Shown: in pieces, positions 49,967 through 58,653 of the stretch
Layout: the number at the start of each line of letters is the position of its first letter
How positions within the stretch are numbered: position 1 is the first letter of the stretch
NCBI RefSeq assembly: GCF_003938605.1
Contig: NZ_RHWX01000007.1
Span: 1-64,000 of the forward strand
Origin: Brevundimonas sp. 357
GTDB lineage: Bacteria > Pseudomonadota > Alphaproteobacteria > Caulobacterales > Caulobacteraceae
Reading direction: 5' to 3'
DNA: 64,000 nucleotides
Notes under the pieces: generated by a model
What the model was told of the DNA's origin: nothing
What the model saw: only the letters and a program-made list of their open reading frames with translations
Database searches by the model: none
Position numbers and translations under genes: made by a program

Positions 49967-50779
49967 TCAGGCGGCGCGGCGATAGGCTGACGGCGCCTTT
50001 ACATACAATCCCCGCCGCCCCGCCACCGGACGGAAGGCGACGCTATCGCCGTCCGGCCGCTCGTCCGCGCCCAGGAACAGACAGCCGTCGTCGATCAGTC
50101 GGCGCTCCAGTCCATCCAGCAGGCGCGCCCGGCGGTCCGACGCCATGTCGTTCAACACATGACGGCAGAAGACGATGTCGAAGCGACCTTCGTCCCCCGG
50201 CTCGTCCAGAAGGTTGGCGCGCTTGAAACGGATCGCGGCGCGCAGTTCGGGTCGAGCACGCCACTGGTCGTCCACCTGTTCGAACCAGCGCAACATGACG
50301 CGAGCCGACAAACCTCGCTGAATCTCGAAGGAGGTGTAAAGGCCGGACATGGCCTTTTCGATCGCCTGGCGCGACAGGTCGGTGGCCAGAACCTCGACCT
50401 CGGCGCCGGCTTCCAGGGCGGCGATGGCCAGGGAATAGGCTTCCTGGCCCGTGCCGCCGCCCGCCGACCAGATTCGCACCCGCCCGCCGCGCGCCGCCGT
50501 CAGGGCCGGCAGGAGCTCGCGCTCCAGCACCTCGAAGGCCGCCCGGTCACGCCGGAACCAGGTCTCGCCGTTCAGCAGGGCCTCGATCACGCCCCAGCCG
50601 AGCGAGGCCACAGGGCGGCTCCACAGGCTGGCCAGCATGGCCTCGACATTGTGATAGCCCTCGCGCCGCGCCACAGGCCCCAGCCGATGCTCGGCCAGCT
50701 GCATCCGTTCTCGCGAGAGGCGGAAACCCGCGCGCGAGGACAGGAGTGCTTGAAGACGTTCGAAATCCTCCGGCGTCAT
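49967..50779 (-). CDS. cheR: CheR-type protein-glutamate methyltransferase
   Basis: 270 residues: an N-terminal helical CheR_N domain (LQALLSSRAGFRLSRERMQL) and a SAM-binding domain with NGETWFRRD, IWSAGGGTGQEAYSLA and FDIVFCRHVLND. It methylates chemoreceptors or related signalling proteins. No chemoreceptor, CheA or CheB gene is nearby. It overlaps the preceding CheY-like gene by 4 bases and forms an operon with chpT. Confidence 0.92.
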   Translation of the reverse strand: MTPEDFERLQALLSSRAGFRLSRERMQLAEHRLGPVARREGYHNVEAMLASLWSRPVASLGWGVIEALLNGETWFRRDRAAFEVLERELLPALTAARGGRVRIWSAGGGTGQEAYSLAIAALEAGAEVEVLATDLSRQAIEKAMSGLYTSFEIQRGLSARVMLRWFEQVDDQWRARPELRAAIRFKRANLLDEPGDEGRFDIVFCRHVLNDMASDRRARLLDGLERRLIDDGCLFLGADERPDGDSVAFRPVAGRRGLYVKAPSAYRRAA

Positions 50780-51168
50780 GACGGCGTTTGAACCGCTCCC
50801 ACTTCGGCGAGCTTTGAGTACAGGATCTCGCCGTCGAAAGGCTTCATAACATATTCGTCGGCGCCCGCAGACAGTGCTTCGGCGATACGATCAGCGCGGG
50901 TCTCGACCGAACAGAACAACACCTTGGGATCGTCGCCGCCGGGCAGGTGGCGCAGACGGCCCAGGAAGGTCATGCCGTCCATGACCGGCATCTGCCAGTC
51001 CAGCAGGACCACGTCCGGCATGGCGGCGACGCAGGCCTCCAGCGCCTCGGCGCCGTCAGCCGCTTCCTGTACCTCGAAAGCAAGATCTTCGAGGATGCGT
51101 CGCGCCACCTTGCGGATGATGCGGCTGTCATCAACGATCAGACAGGTTCTAGGATCCACGGAGTTCAT
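50776..51168 (-). CDS. Single-domain response regulator (CheY-like)
   Basis: 130 residues forming a receiver domain only. The phosphoacceptor aspartate is in VVLLDWQMPVMDG, the acidic pair in IVDDSR, and the lysine in VMKPF. No output domain is present, so it acts by protein contact. Position between chpT and cheR suggests it may receive phosphate from or send it to ChpT, or serve chemosensory adaptation. Confidence 0.93.
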   Translation of the reverse strand: MNSVDPRTCLIVDDSRIIRKVARRILEDLAFEVQEAADGAEALEACVAAMPDVVLLDWQMPVMDGMTFLGRLRHLPGGDDPKVLFCSVETRADRIAEALSAGADEYVMKPFDGEILYSKLAEVGAVQTPS

Positions 51169-51239
51169 TCTCGCAACACGCGAAATAACGACGATATTCC
51201 CACCACCATGATCCAGCGGCGGTTAACGGAAGGTTCGCC

Positions 51240-51944
51240 TCAGCCCGCCGAAGGCAGGCGTGCGATCAGGGCCACGCGACCGTCCTCGACCGTGGTCTGC
51301 AGCCGCCCCCCCGCGTCGCAGACCGTCAGCCACAGCCAGTAGGGCTGAATCCACTGTCCGGCCAGCCCTTCGGTCAGGCGCTCGCCTCGGAGGCCGGTCA
51401 GGGCCTCGGCCTTGAGCCGCGCCCGCGCTCCCTCGGCCGAGCCGACCAGGATCAGCTGCCCGTCTTCACTCCGAACGGCCACGATCGCTTCTCCGCCCAT
51501 CGGCAGAGCCGACACCGTCAGATAGGCGAGATTCAACAAGGCGCGGGCTTGAATCTTGGTGAAGGTTTCCTCGCCGACGCGCCAGTCCAGCGTCGCCCGT
51601 CCGCCGTCGGTCAGCCCTGCCAGAACGTTTCGCAACTCCTCGCCCGAGAACCGCTCGCTGGTGGTCGCGGCCCCAAAGGCCACGCGCGCGAAATGAACCA
51701 GGGCCACCATCTTTGCCGCGCTCTGGCGGATCAGGCCCAGGGCGTCGTCACGCATGTCCTGAGCGCTGGGATCATCCAGAAGATCCAGCCCCGACATCAC
51801 CGCGCCCGCCGGGCTGATGAAGTCATGACAAAGCTTGGCGGCGATGTAAGCCGCCAGTTCGGCCCCGTCCACGGGCAAGTCTGCGACAGGCAGGTCGGCG
51901 ATGATGGGCTCTGGAGTCAGGTCGGACACGGCGATCAGCGGCAT
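51240..51944 (-). CDS. chpT: Histidine phosphotransferase ChpT
   Basis: 234 residues from the ATG at 51944. The dimerisation helix holds the phospho-histidine in AAKLCHDFISPAGAVMSGLDLL (His40). The C-terminal half resembles a degenerate kinase ATPase fold without nucleotide motifs. In Caulobacter ChpT passes phosphate from the hybrid kinase CckA to the cell-cycle regulator CtrA and to CpdR, and the same role is inferred here. No clear ribosome binding site is seen. It leads the chpT-cheY-cheR run. Confidence 0.88.
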   Translation of the reverse strand: MPLIAVSDLTPEPIIADLPVADLPVDGAELAAYIAAKLCHDFISPAGAVMSGLDLLDDPSAQDMRDDALGLIRQSAAKMVALVHFARVAFGAATTSERFSGEELRNVLAGLTDGGRATLDWRVGEETFTKIQARALLNLAYLTVSALPMGGEAIVAVRSEDGQLILVGSAEGARARLKAEALTGLRGERLTEGLAGQWIQPYWLWLTVCDAGGRLQTTVEDGRVALIARLPSAG

Positions 51945-51980
51945 GGTATTTAAAAGGTTAAAGCCAAGGTGACCTGATTT

Positions 51981-51999
51981 GCCGGTTCTTGAAACCGGC
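51981..51999. other. Hairpin between divergent chpT and cysQ
   Basis: GCCGGTT-CTTGA-AACCGGC, a 7-bp perfect stem in the short gap between the two divergent genes. It may be an operator or a 5' RNA structure of cysQ. Confidence 0.35.
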
Positions 52000-52020
52000 C
52001 GCATGGGCTATCGGATGAGC

Positions 52021-52830
52021 ATGACCGCCTCCGCCTCTTCTTCCGCCCTCGCCGCTCTTGAAGACGATCTCGCCTCGGGCCGGTTGGCCGGCGTTCTGGC
52101 CGACATCGCCGAAGAAGCGGCCCAACTGATCCTGCCCTACTGGCGCGCCGGAACAACGGCCGAGATCAAGGCCGACGACAGCCCCGTCACCGCCGCCGAT
52201 CGCGCCGCCGAGGCGCTGATCCTGAAGCGCCTGACCGCCCTCTGGCCCCAGGTGGAGGCCGTGGCCGAAGAGGCCGCCTGCGCCGATGGGCTGCCGACCG
52301 AGGTCGGCGAATGGTTCTGGCTGATCGATCCGCTGGATGGGACCAAGGGCTTCATCCAGGGTCGAGAGAGCTACACCGTCAACATCGCCCTGATCCGTGG
52401 CGACGCCCCCGTCGCCGGCGCGGTGACGGCGCCCGCCCTTGGATTGACCTGGCGTTCCTCCGCGCCGGGGGCAGGCGCTCTGCGCCGGGCGTTCGGCGAA
52501 ACCTGGAAGCCGATCCGGGTGCGCGAGCGCCCGCAGGAGGCTGTCGCCCTAGTCAGCCACAGCATTAGCGATGAGGACGCCCTGCGCCTAGCCGCGCGCA
52601 ACGGCTGCCCCCAGTGGCAAGGCATGGATTCCTCGCTGAAGTTCTGCCTGATCGCCGAGGGTCGCTACGACGCCTATCCGCGCATCGGCCCGACCAGCGA
52701 ATGGGACACGGCTGCGGGCCAGGCGGTGCTGGAGGCGGCCGGCGGGCGCGTCCTGGCCGAGGACGGCCGCCCCCTGGCCTATGGAAAGCCCGGCTTCCTG
52801 AACGGCCCCTTCTCGGCCATCGGCGCCTGA
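52021..52830 (+). CDS. cysQ: 3'(2'),5'-bisphosphate nucleotidase CysQ
   Basis: Inositol-monophosphatase-fold enzyme clearing 3'-phosphoadenosine 5'-phosphate formed in sulfate assimilation. The metal site is in AEEAA and DPLDGTKGFIQGRESYTVNIALI, and GPTSEWDTAAGQAVLEAAGG is closer to CysQ than to histidinol-phosphatase or SuhB. ATG codons at 52003, 52015 and 52021 compete; 52021 gives 269 residues, close to the family length. It is convergent with the aldo/keto reductase gene. Confidence 0.9.
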   Translation: MTASASSSALAALEDDLASGRLAGVLADIAEEAAQLILPYWRAGTTAEIKADDSPVTAADRAAEALILKRLTALWPQVEAVAEEAACADGLPTEVGEWFWLIDPLDGTKGFIQGRESYTVNIALIRGDAPVAGAVTAPALGLTWRSSAPGAGALRRAFGETWKPIRVRERPQEAVALVSHSISDEDALRLAARNGCPQWQGMDSSLKFCLIAEGRYDAYPRIGPTSEWDTAAGQAVLEAAGGRVLAEDGRPLAYGKPGFLNGPFSAIGA

Positions 52831-52846
52831 GAGCCAGGCCCGCGCC

Positions 52847-53740
52847 TCAGACCTGGGCGTCGACCCGGGCCATTTCGATCTGGGCCGACAGACCGGCGGG
52901 CAGGTCGCGCTCCGGCGCCGCCGCCAGGGCCTCCAGATGCGCCCGGTCGCGCGGACGGATCAGGACGCTGGACACCCCCGGATCGGTCAGGCCGTAAGCC
53001 AGACAGATGGCCTCGGCGGTCCAGCCCTGGGTCTGATGCAGGAAGGCGAAGGAGCCGCGCCGCGCCTCCTCGACCGGCCCTCGCCCGCCCAGGCCGAAGA
53101 GACCGCGCTTCTTCGGCGCCCCGGTCTCGGCCGCCTTGCGTTCGGTCGACAGGCTGTCGGGGAAATAATCATAGACGAACAGGCTCATCTGCCGTTCCAG
53201 CGCCGTGCGCATCCGCGCGCGCACCCGCCACTCGATATTGGCGTGAAAGGGGGTGAACAGGGCGTCGAAGGCCCCGGTCGAGACATAGAGGTCGGTCACG
53301 GCCTCATTCCCGGACACGCCCAGCATCCGCACATGACCCGCCTTGCGGATCGTCTTCAGCGCCGTCAGCGACGTCTGCGGCAACTCGTCTTCACCCGGCC
53401 GATCCAGCACGGCGATGTCGAACCAGCCCAGGCCCGAGGCGTGCAGCCCCTGCTCGATCTCCCGCCCCAGGCCGATCGGGGAAAAATCCCGGTCCGCGCC
53501 TGCGCCCAGCTCCAGGCTGACGATGACCAGCCGCCGCTCGACATGGGCCAGGGCCTCGCCCGCCGCCCGCAGCAGCGCCGGATCGGCGATGTCGAAGTGA
53601 TAGGCGTTGATCCCCGCCTCTAGCGCCGCGAAGATCATGTCGCGCACATGCACGCCGCCGCGCGCCGCCGCGGCCGCCCCCAGGCACAGGGTCAGGTTGG
53701 AGACAGCCGCCCCCGACACGCCGAAGGGGCGATAGCGCAT
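52847..53740 (-). CDS. Degenerate aldo/keto-reductase-fold protein
   Basis: 297 residues with AKR-like TIM-barrel pattern (YRPFGVSGAAVSNLTLCLG, GINAYHFDIADP, KTIRKAGHVRMLGVSGNEAV). Of the usual catalytic tetrad Asp-Tyr-Lys-His only the aspartate position seems kept: there is no YG.SE tyrosine, the TK lysine is replaced (VSLELG) and the LH histidine is replaced (VLDRPG). It is probably a non-catalytic relative. It follows bolA by 3 bases on the same strand, so a role with BolA is conceivable. Confidence 0.75.
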   Translation of the reverse strand: MRYRPFGVSGAAVSNLTLCLGAAAAARGGVHVRDMIFAALEAGINAYHFDIADPALLRAAGEALAHVERRLVIVSLELGAGADRDFSPIGLGREIEQGLHASGLGWFDIAVLDRPGEDELPQTSLTALKTIRKAGHVRMLGVSGNEAVTDLYVSTGAFDALFTPFHANIEWRVRARMRTALERQMSLFVYDYFPDSLSTERKAAETGAPKKRGLFGLGGRGPVEEARRGSFAFLHQTQGWTAEAICLAYGLTDPGVSSVLIRPRDRAHLEALAAAPERDLPAGLSAQIEMARVDAQV

Positions 53741-53743
53741 GGA

Positions 53744-53986
53744 TCAGCCCGCCTCGACAGGGGTCGAGGTCTCCAGCGCCAGGGCGTGCAGCTCACCGCC
53801 CATCTTGCCCTTCAGCGAGGCGTAGACCAGTTGATGTTGACGCACGCGATTCAGACCGTGAAACGCCTGAGACACGATGCGGGCGCGATAGTGGTCGCCG
53901 TCGCCGGCCAGATCCTCAATGGCGATGTCCGCGTCGGGGAAGGCCTCGGTCAGATGGGCGCGAAGATCATCGACGGACATGGGCAT
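53744..53986 (-). CDS. bolA: BolA/IbaG family protein
   Basis: 80 residues with the class II KH-like fold. The conserved segment FHGLNRVRQHQLVYASLKGKMGGELHALAL includes the histidine that, in the family, shares a [2Fe-2S] cluster with a monothiol glutaredoxin. It is involved in iron homeostasis and cluster delivery. It forms a two-gene unit with the aldo/keto-reductase-like gene. Confidence 0.92.
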   Translation of the reverse strand: MPMSVDDLRAHLTEAFPDADIAIEDLAGDGDHYRARIVSQAFHGLNRVRQHQLVYASLKGKMGGELHALALETSTPVEAG

Positions 53987-54078
53987 GGGAAAGCACTCCA
54001 GAAACGACGGGCCGTAGAGCCTGACCCGAGAATGTAAAGCCTACCCGGCGGCGGCGGCCCTGTCAGCCGTCAGCGCGC

Positions 54079-54597
54079 TCATCCGCCCCTGGGCCGCTCG
54101 AACAGGGTGACGATCGAATCCTTGTAGTCGGCGTGACCGTAAGGGCGATAGCCCACCCGCTCGGCCAGACGGATCGAAGCGGCGTTGTCGGGCGAGATCA
54201 TGCAGACGGTGCGCGGCTCAGGTCGGCGACGATCAGCCCAGGCCAGGGCCGCCTGCAGCGCCTCGCGCGCCATGCTGCGCCCCTGGAAGGCGGGCGCCAC
54301 GCCCCAACCCAGTTCCGGCGCGTCGAACGGCGGCGTGATGTCCCGGCGATAGTCCAGAACGCCGACACTGCCGACATAGGCGCCTGTGGCTGTCTCGCGG
54401 ATGGTCCAGTTGCCGTAACCCCTGGCCTGCCAGTGGCCCAGATCGCGCAGCAGGCGGAACCACACCTCCTCCTCGGAGAGGCCGCGCCCCATGATGTGGC
54501 GGGTGAACTCAGCGTCGGCCCACAGGGCGGTCAGGTCGCCCATGTCGCCGACGGCGACGGGCGTCAACGTCAGGCGTTCAGTCGAAAGAACGGTCAC
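54079..54597 (-). CDS. GNAT-family N-acetyltransferase (RimJ/RimL-like)
   Basis: 172 residues from a GTG that overlaps the radC stop (GTGA); longer frames run antisense or out of frame through rad[14 protein letters not shown] at the start, [22 protein letters not shown] (acetyl-CoA loop) and [18 protein letters not shown] are typical of GNAT_3 proteins that acetylate protein N-termini or small amines. The substrate is unknown. Last gene of the map-radC-GNAT run. Confidence 0.88.
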   Translation of the reverse strand: MTVLSTERLTLTPVAVGDMGDLTALWADAEFTRHIMGRGLSEEEVWFRLLRDLGHWQARGYGNWTIRETATGAYVGSVGVLDYRRDITPPFDAPELGWGVAPAFQGRSMAREALQAALAWADRRRPEPRTVCMISPDNAASIRLAERVGYRPYGHADYKDSIVTLFERPRGG

Positions 54598-55325
54598 ATC
54601 AATCCCAGTTGCTTGAAGCTGGCCACGCCGTCGCGGCCGACGATGAGGTGGTCGTGAACCTGGACCGACAGGGCGCGCGCCGCCTCTATCACCTGTTTGG
54701 TCATGTCGATATCGGCCCGACTGGGCGTCGGATCGCCCGAGGGGTGGTTGTGGACGATGATCATGGCGCTGGCCGACAGCTCCAGCGCCCGGCGCACCAC
54801 CTCGCGCGGATAGACAGGGGCGTGGTCGACCGTGCCCCGGTTCTGAATCTCGTCCAGGATCAGCTGGTTCTTCTTGTCGAGGTAGAGGACGCGGAACTGC
54901 TCGCGCGGTTCGTGCTGCAGCGACAGGCGCACATAGGCCAGCAGCGCCGTCCACGACGAGATGACGGTGCGCTTGTTCGCCTCCTCCTTGGCCACGCGGC
55001 GCGAGACTTCGTGCAGGGCGGCCAGGTCCAGCGCCGTCTCAGGCCCCAACCCCTTGGCCCGGCCCCGCGAATCCTCGGCCTTGACCGTCATCAGATCCTC
55101 GACCGAGGCCGCCAGCACCGCCGCCAGCGACCCGAACCGCGTCAGCAGGGCCTTGGCCACCGGCTTGACGTCGCCCTGCGGCTGGCTGCGGAACAGGAAC
55201 AGCTCGAGCAGCTCATAGTCCGGCAGATGATGGAGGCCCGCCCCGCGCGCGCGTTCACGCAGCCGTTCGCGATGACCGGCGTGGTGCGGCTTGGCCTTCG
55301 GTTGTTCCGGCGGTTGATCGAGCAT
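54594..55325 (-). CDS. radC: RadC family JAMM-domain protein
   Basis: 243 residues. An N-terminal helix-hairpin-helix-like region ([11 protein letters not shown]) precedes the metal-binding JAMM/MPN+ motif [18 protein letters not shown]. Family members were once linked to DNA repair, but the function is unsettled. It is 26 bases after map and overlaps the GNAT gene by 4 bases. Confidence 0.93.
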   Translation of the reverse strand: MLDQPPEQPKAKPHHAGHRERLRERARGAGLHHLPDYELLELFLFRSQPQGDVKPVAKALLTRFGSLAAVLAASVEDLMTVKAEDSRGRAKGLGPETALDLAALHEVSRRVAKEEANKRTVISSWTALLAYVRLSLQHEPREQFRVLYLDKKNQLILDEIQNRGTVDHAPVYPREVVRRALELSASAMIIVHNHPSGDPTPSRADIDMTKQVIEAARALSVQVHDHLIVGRDGVASFKQLGLM

Positions 55326-55351
55326 CAGCCTCCCCCGGAAGGGAGACTAGC

Positions 55352-56173
55352 TCAGAATTTCGGGCGGAACAGGCCCTTGGGCGAGGCGGTGAAGATTTCC
55401 AGCCCGTCCTCGGTCACGCCGATCGAATGTTCGCACTGCGACGACAGCGACTTGTCGCGCGTCACGGCGGTCCAGCCGTCCGACAGCACCTTCACCGCGG
55501 GCTTGCCCAGGTTCACCATCGGCTCGACGGTGAAGAACATGCCCGGCTTCAGCACCGCGCCCTCGCCGCGACGGCCGTAGTGCAGGACGTTGGGGCTGTC
55601 GTGGAAGACCCGGCCGATGCCGTGGCCGCAGAAGTCGCGGACCACGCTCATGCGCTGGGCCTCGACGAATTTCTGGATGGCGAAGCCGATGTCGCCGAAG
55701 GTGTTCCCCGGCTTGATCTGGGCCAGACCCAGGTCCAGCGAGTCATAGGTGACGTCGATCAGCCGCTTGGCGCGGGCGTTGATCTCGCCGACCGGGTACA
55801 TCCGGCTGCTATCGCCGTGCCAGCCGTCGACGATGACCGTATGGTCGATGTTGACGATGTCGCCTTCCTTCAGAACCTTGTCGCCGGGAATGCCGTGGCA
55901 GACGACGTGGTTGATCGAGGTGCAGACCGTCTTGGTATAGCCCTTGTAGCCCAGGCAGGCGGGGGCGCCGCCGTTGTCCAGGGTGAACTCGCGCACCAGA
56001 TCGTCCAGCTCGCCCGTGGTGACGCCCGGCTTCACATGCTCGCCGATCATGTCCAGCGCCTCGGCGACCAGACGGCCCGCCTTGCGCATGCCCTCGAACC
56101 CTTCCGCGTCATAGATGCGGATTTCGTGGCTGCGGACAAAGACGTCGGTTTCCAGGTCGGGGGTCTCGTACAT
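55352..56173 (-). CDS. map: Methionine aminopeptidase, type I
   Basis: Removes the N-terminal methionine from new proteins. The 273-residue product from the ATG at 56173 has the five metal ligands in the expected places: VNIDHTVIVDGWHGDSSRMY (two aspartates), GHGIGRVFH (histidine), FTVEPM and QCEHSIGVTE (glutamates). Substrate-site cysteine and histidine appear in VCTSINHVVCHGIP. Length is normal for the type I enzyme. Confidence 0.95.
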   Translation of the reverse strand: MYETPDLETDVFVRSHEIRIYDAEGFEGMRKAGRLVAEALDMIGEHVKPGVTTGELDDLVREFTLDNGGAPACLGYKGYTKTVCTSINHVVCHGIPGDKVLKEGDIVNIDHTVIVDGWHGDSSRMYPVGEINARAKRLIDVTYDSLDLGLAQIKPGNTFGDIGFAIQKFVEAQRMSVVRDFCGHGIGRVFHDSPNVLHYGRRGEGAVLKPGMFFTVEPMVNLGKPAVKVLSDGWTAVTRDKSLSSQCEHSIGVTEDGLEIFTASPKGLFRPKF

Positions 56174-56322
56174 GCTCGGCTTTCGGGGAGGCGCGCTCCG
56201 CAAGGGCGCGGAACAGGCGAAGAGGCTGCTTTCAGGACTTCAGATGGTCAGACTAGCATAAAACCTCAAGCCCGTCAGGGCTCACGGCTGACGCAGGGCC
56301 CCGCCCTTCCTATCTACGGCCC

Positions 56323-57093
56323 ATGTCCCAGATCGCCCCCTCCCCCACCGCCGCCGCTCTGATCATCGGCGACGAGATCCTGTCAGGCCGCACGCGCGAC
56401 ACCAATCTGAACAGCCTGGCCCGCTTCCTGGCGCCGCTGGGCGTCGATCTGATGGAGGCGCGGGTGGTCGGCGATCGTCAGGATCAGATCGTCGCGGCGC
56501 TGAACGCTCTGCGCACGGCCCACGACTACGTCTTCACCACCGGCGGCATCGGCCCGACCCATGACGACATCACCGCCGATGCGGTCGGCGCCGCCTTCGG
56601 CCTTCCCGTGCGCGAACACCCCGAGGCCCTCGCCATCCTCGCGCGTCGCTATGCGCCGGGAGAGTTCAACGCTGCGCGGCGCCGCATGGCCCGCGTGCCC
56701 GAAGGCGGCGTCCTGATCGCCAATCCGGTCAGCGACGCGCCGGGCTTCCAGGTTGAGAACGTCTTCGTCATGGCCGGCGTGCCCAAGATCATGGAGGCCA
56801 TGCTGGACGACGTGGCGCCGCGCCTGAAAGCCGGCGCCCCGGTCCACAGCCGGTCCCTGCGCGTCACCGGCGTCGGCGAGGGCGCCGTGGCCGACATATT
56901 GCGCGCCGCCGCCGTGGCGCGACCGCATCTGTCCTTCGGCTCCTACCCCTTCGGTTTCGGCGCCGGACAGACCACCGGCGAGGTCGGAACCCAGCTGGTG
57001 ATCCGGGGTCGAGATCAGTCTGAAGTTGACGCTGCGGAACACGATCTTGCCGCAAACCTGCGTTCTTCAGGCATCGAAATTGCCGTTACGTAA
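56323..57093 (+). CDS. CinA-like molybdopterin-binding domain protein
   Basis: 256 residues carrying only the MoCF/COG1058 domain: AALIIGDEILSGRTRDTN at the start and FTTGGIGPTHDDITADAVG in the middle. The C-terminal nicotinamide-nucleotide amidase domain of full CinA is absent. Proteins of this short type are common in alphaproteobacteria, with nucleotide pyrophosphatase activity reported in relatives. The gene is divergent from map. Confidence 0.88.
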   Translation: MSQIAPSPTAAALIIGDEILSGRTRDTNLNSLARFLAPLGVDLMEARVVGDRQDQIVAALNALRTAHDYVFTTGGIGPTHDDITADAVGAAFGLPVREHPEALAILARRYAPGEFNAARRRMARVPEGGVLIANPVSDAPGFQVENVFVMAGVPKIMEAMLDDVAPRLKAGAPVHSRSLRVTGVGEGAVADILRAAAVARPHLSFGSYPFGFGAGQTTGEVGTQLVIRGRDQSEVDAAEHDLAANLRSSGIEIAVT

Positions 57094-57227
57094 CCTCACC
57101 AAGGTGTGAAATTGTGCGATTTTTGCGCCACGCTTTCGCCGAGAAGGGGTCCGACACCGGCCTTGGACGCAACGCTTTCATGACACGGACGCTGTGGCTG
57201 TTAGCGTGACGGCTCTCCCCGAACCAA

Positions 57228-57257
57228 GGCTGGCCGCCTCTACAAAAATGGCCGGCC
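57228..57257 (+). other. Hairpin in the 5' region of the FadL-type gene
   Basis: GGCTGGCC and GGCCGGCC can form an 8-bp stem with one G-U pair, 21 bases before the start codon. It may affect translation; no known riboswitch is recognised. Confidence 0.3.
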
Positions 57258-57278
57258 CATTACATAGGTGAAGCGTAA

Positions 57279-58574
57279 ATGACCCCCAGGAACATGGCCC
57301 GCCTCGGCGGCCTGGCACTGATCACCGCCCTGATGACGGGCGTCGCCGCCCCGGCCTTCGCCGGCTCCTTCTATCTGCAGGAACAGTCCGTGCGCGGCGC
57401 CGGACGCGCCTTCTCGGGCGAGGCCGCCGATCGCGGCGTCGGCTCGATGTGGTGGAACCCCGCCTCCATCGCCCGCAGCGGCCGTGAAGTCTCCGTCGGC
57501 ATGCACGCCATTCGCATCGATTCCGAAGTGAAGAACGCCGGCTCCTACCTGACCTATCCGGGCGGCGTGGACGTGCCGGTGGTCAACCCGCGCAATACCG
57601 AGGTCGATCCGATCGAAAGCGGCCTGGTGCCGAACTTCGCGTTCGCCACGCCGATCGGCGACCGCTTCGCCGTCGGCGTCTCGGTGGCCGCCCCCTACAA
57701 CTTCACCACCAAGTACGAACAGGGCTCCTTCGCCCGCTATGACGCCCTGACATCGGAGCTGCGCTCGGGCGACGCCAGCCTGACCGTGGCCTATCAGGTC
57801 AACGACTGGCTGGATGTCGGCGCCGGGCTGAACGCCCAGTTCGTCAAGGCCAAGCTGACCTCGGCCATGCCGAACCTGTCGCCGCTGCTGCCCGACGGCT
57901 CCAACAACCTGGAAGGCGACGGCTGGGACTTCGGCTGGAACGTCGGCGCCCAGGTGCACAAGGGGCCGTGGGACTTCGGCCTCAGCTACCGCTCCAAGAT
58001 CGAGCATGAACTGGAAGGCGACGTGACCGTGGCCGGCCTGCTGGGCCCGCTGGCGGGCGCCAACGTCTCGACCGGCGGCAAGGCCAGCTTCAACACCCCG
58101 TGGTTCGCCTCGGCCTCGGTCCGCTACGCCGTCAACGACAAGCTGACCCTGAACGCCCAGGTCAACCGCATCGGCTGGTCCGAGTTTGACGCCATCACCG
58201 TCGAATACACGGGCGGCGGCGACGTCATCCATCAGGACTACAAGGACGTGACCACCGGCGCCATCGGCCTGGACTATGCGATCAGCGACAAGACCACGCT
58301 GCGCGCCGGCGTCGGCTATGACCCGACCCCGACCCGCGACAGCCTGCGCACCGCCCGCATCCCCGACGCCGACCGCTGGCTGTTCTCGGTCGGCGGTTCG
58401 ACCGAAGTGACCGAGGGCGTCACCTTCGACGCCGGCCTGACCTACATCGCCTTCAGCGACTCGACGATCCGCGACGACCGCACCCTGTACCAGGGCGCCA
58501 TGACCTCGCACCTGCGTGGTGAAGCCGAAGGCTCGGCCCTGGTCGCCTCGCTGGGCGCGCGCTGGGCCTTCTGA
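57279..58574 (+). CDS. FadL/OmpP1/TodX outer-membrane transport protein
   Basis: 431 residues with a Sec signal ending in AFAGS. The mature N-terminal hatch contains the family's GAGRAFSGEAAD and WWNPASIA (NPA) motifs, followed by a 14-strand barrel ending in ...SLGARWAF. Family members import long-chain fatty acids or other hydrophobic compounds by lateral diffusion. Monocistronic, closed by a strong terminator. Confidence 0.93.
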   Translation: MTPRNMARLGGLALITALMTGVAAPAFAGSFYLQEQSVRGAGRAFSGEAADRGVGSMWWNPASIARSGREVSVGMHAIRIDSEVKNAGSYLTYPGGVDVPVVNPRNTEVDPIESGLVPNFAFATPIGDRFAVGVSVAAPYNFTTKYEQGSFARYDALTSELRSGDASLTVAYQVNDWLDVGAGLNAQFVKAKLTSAMPNLSPLLPDGSNNLEGDGWDFGWNVGAQVHKGPWDFGLSYRSKIEHELEGDVTVAGLLGPLAGANVSTGGKASFNTPWFASASVRYAVNDKLTLNAQVNRIGWSEFDAITVEYTGGGDVIHQDYKDVTTGAIGLDYAISDKTTLRAGVGYDPTPTRDSLRTARIPDADRWLFSVGGSTEVTEGVTFDAGLTYIAFSDSTIRDDRTLYQGAMTSHLRGEAEGSALVASLGARWAF

Positions 58575-58596
58575 CCCAAGCCTGACGACTGACGTG

Positions 58597-58631
58597 AAAA
58601 CGGCGGCTCCCGCAAAGGAGCCGCCGTTTTT
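58597..58631. terminator. Bidirectional terminator between FadL-type and helicase genes
   Basis: AAAACGGCGGCTCC-CGCAAA-GGAGCCGCCGTTTT is a perfect 14-bp stem with T-tracts on both strands, placed between two convergent genes. Confidence 0.92.
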
Positions 58632-58653
58632 ATTCGCCTCTACGCCGAGAGCA

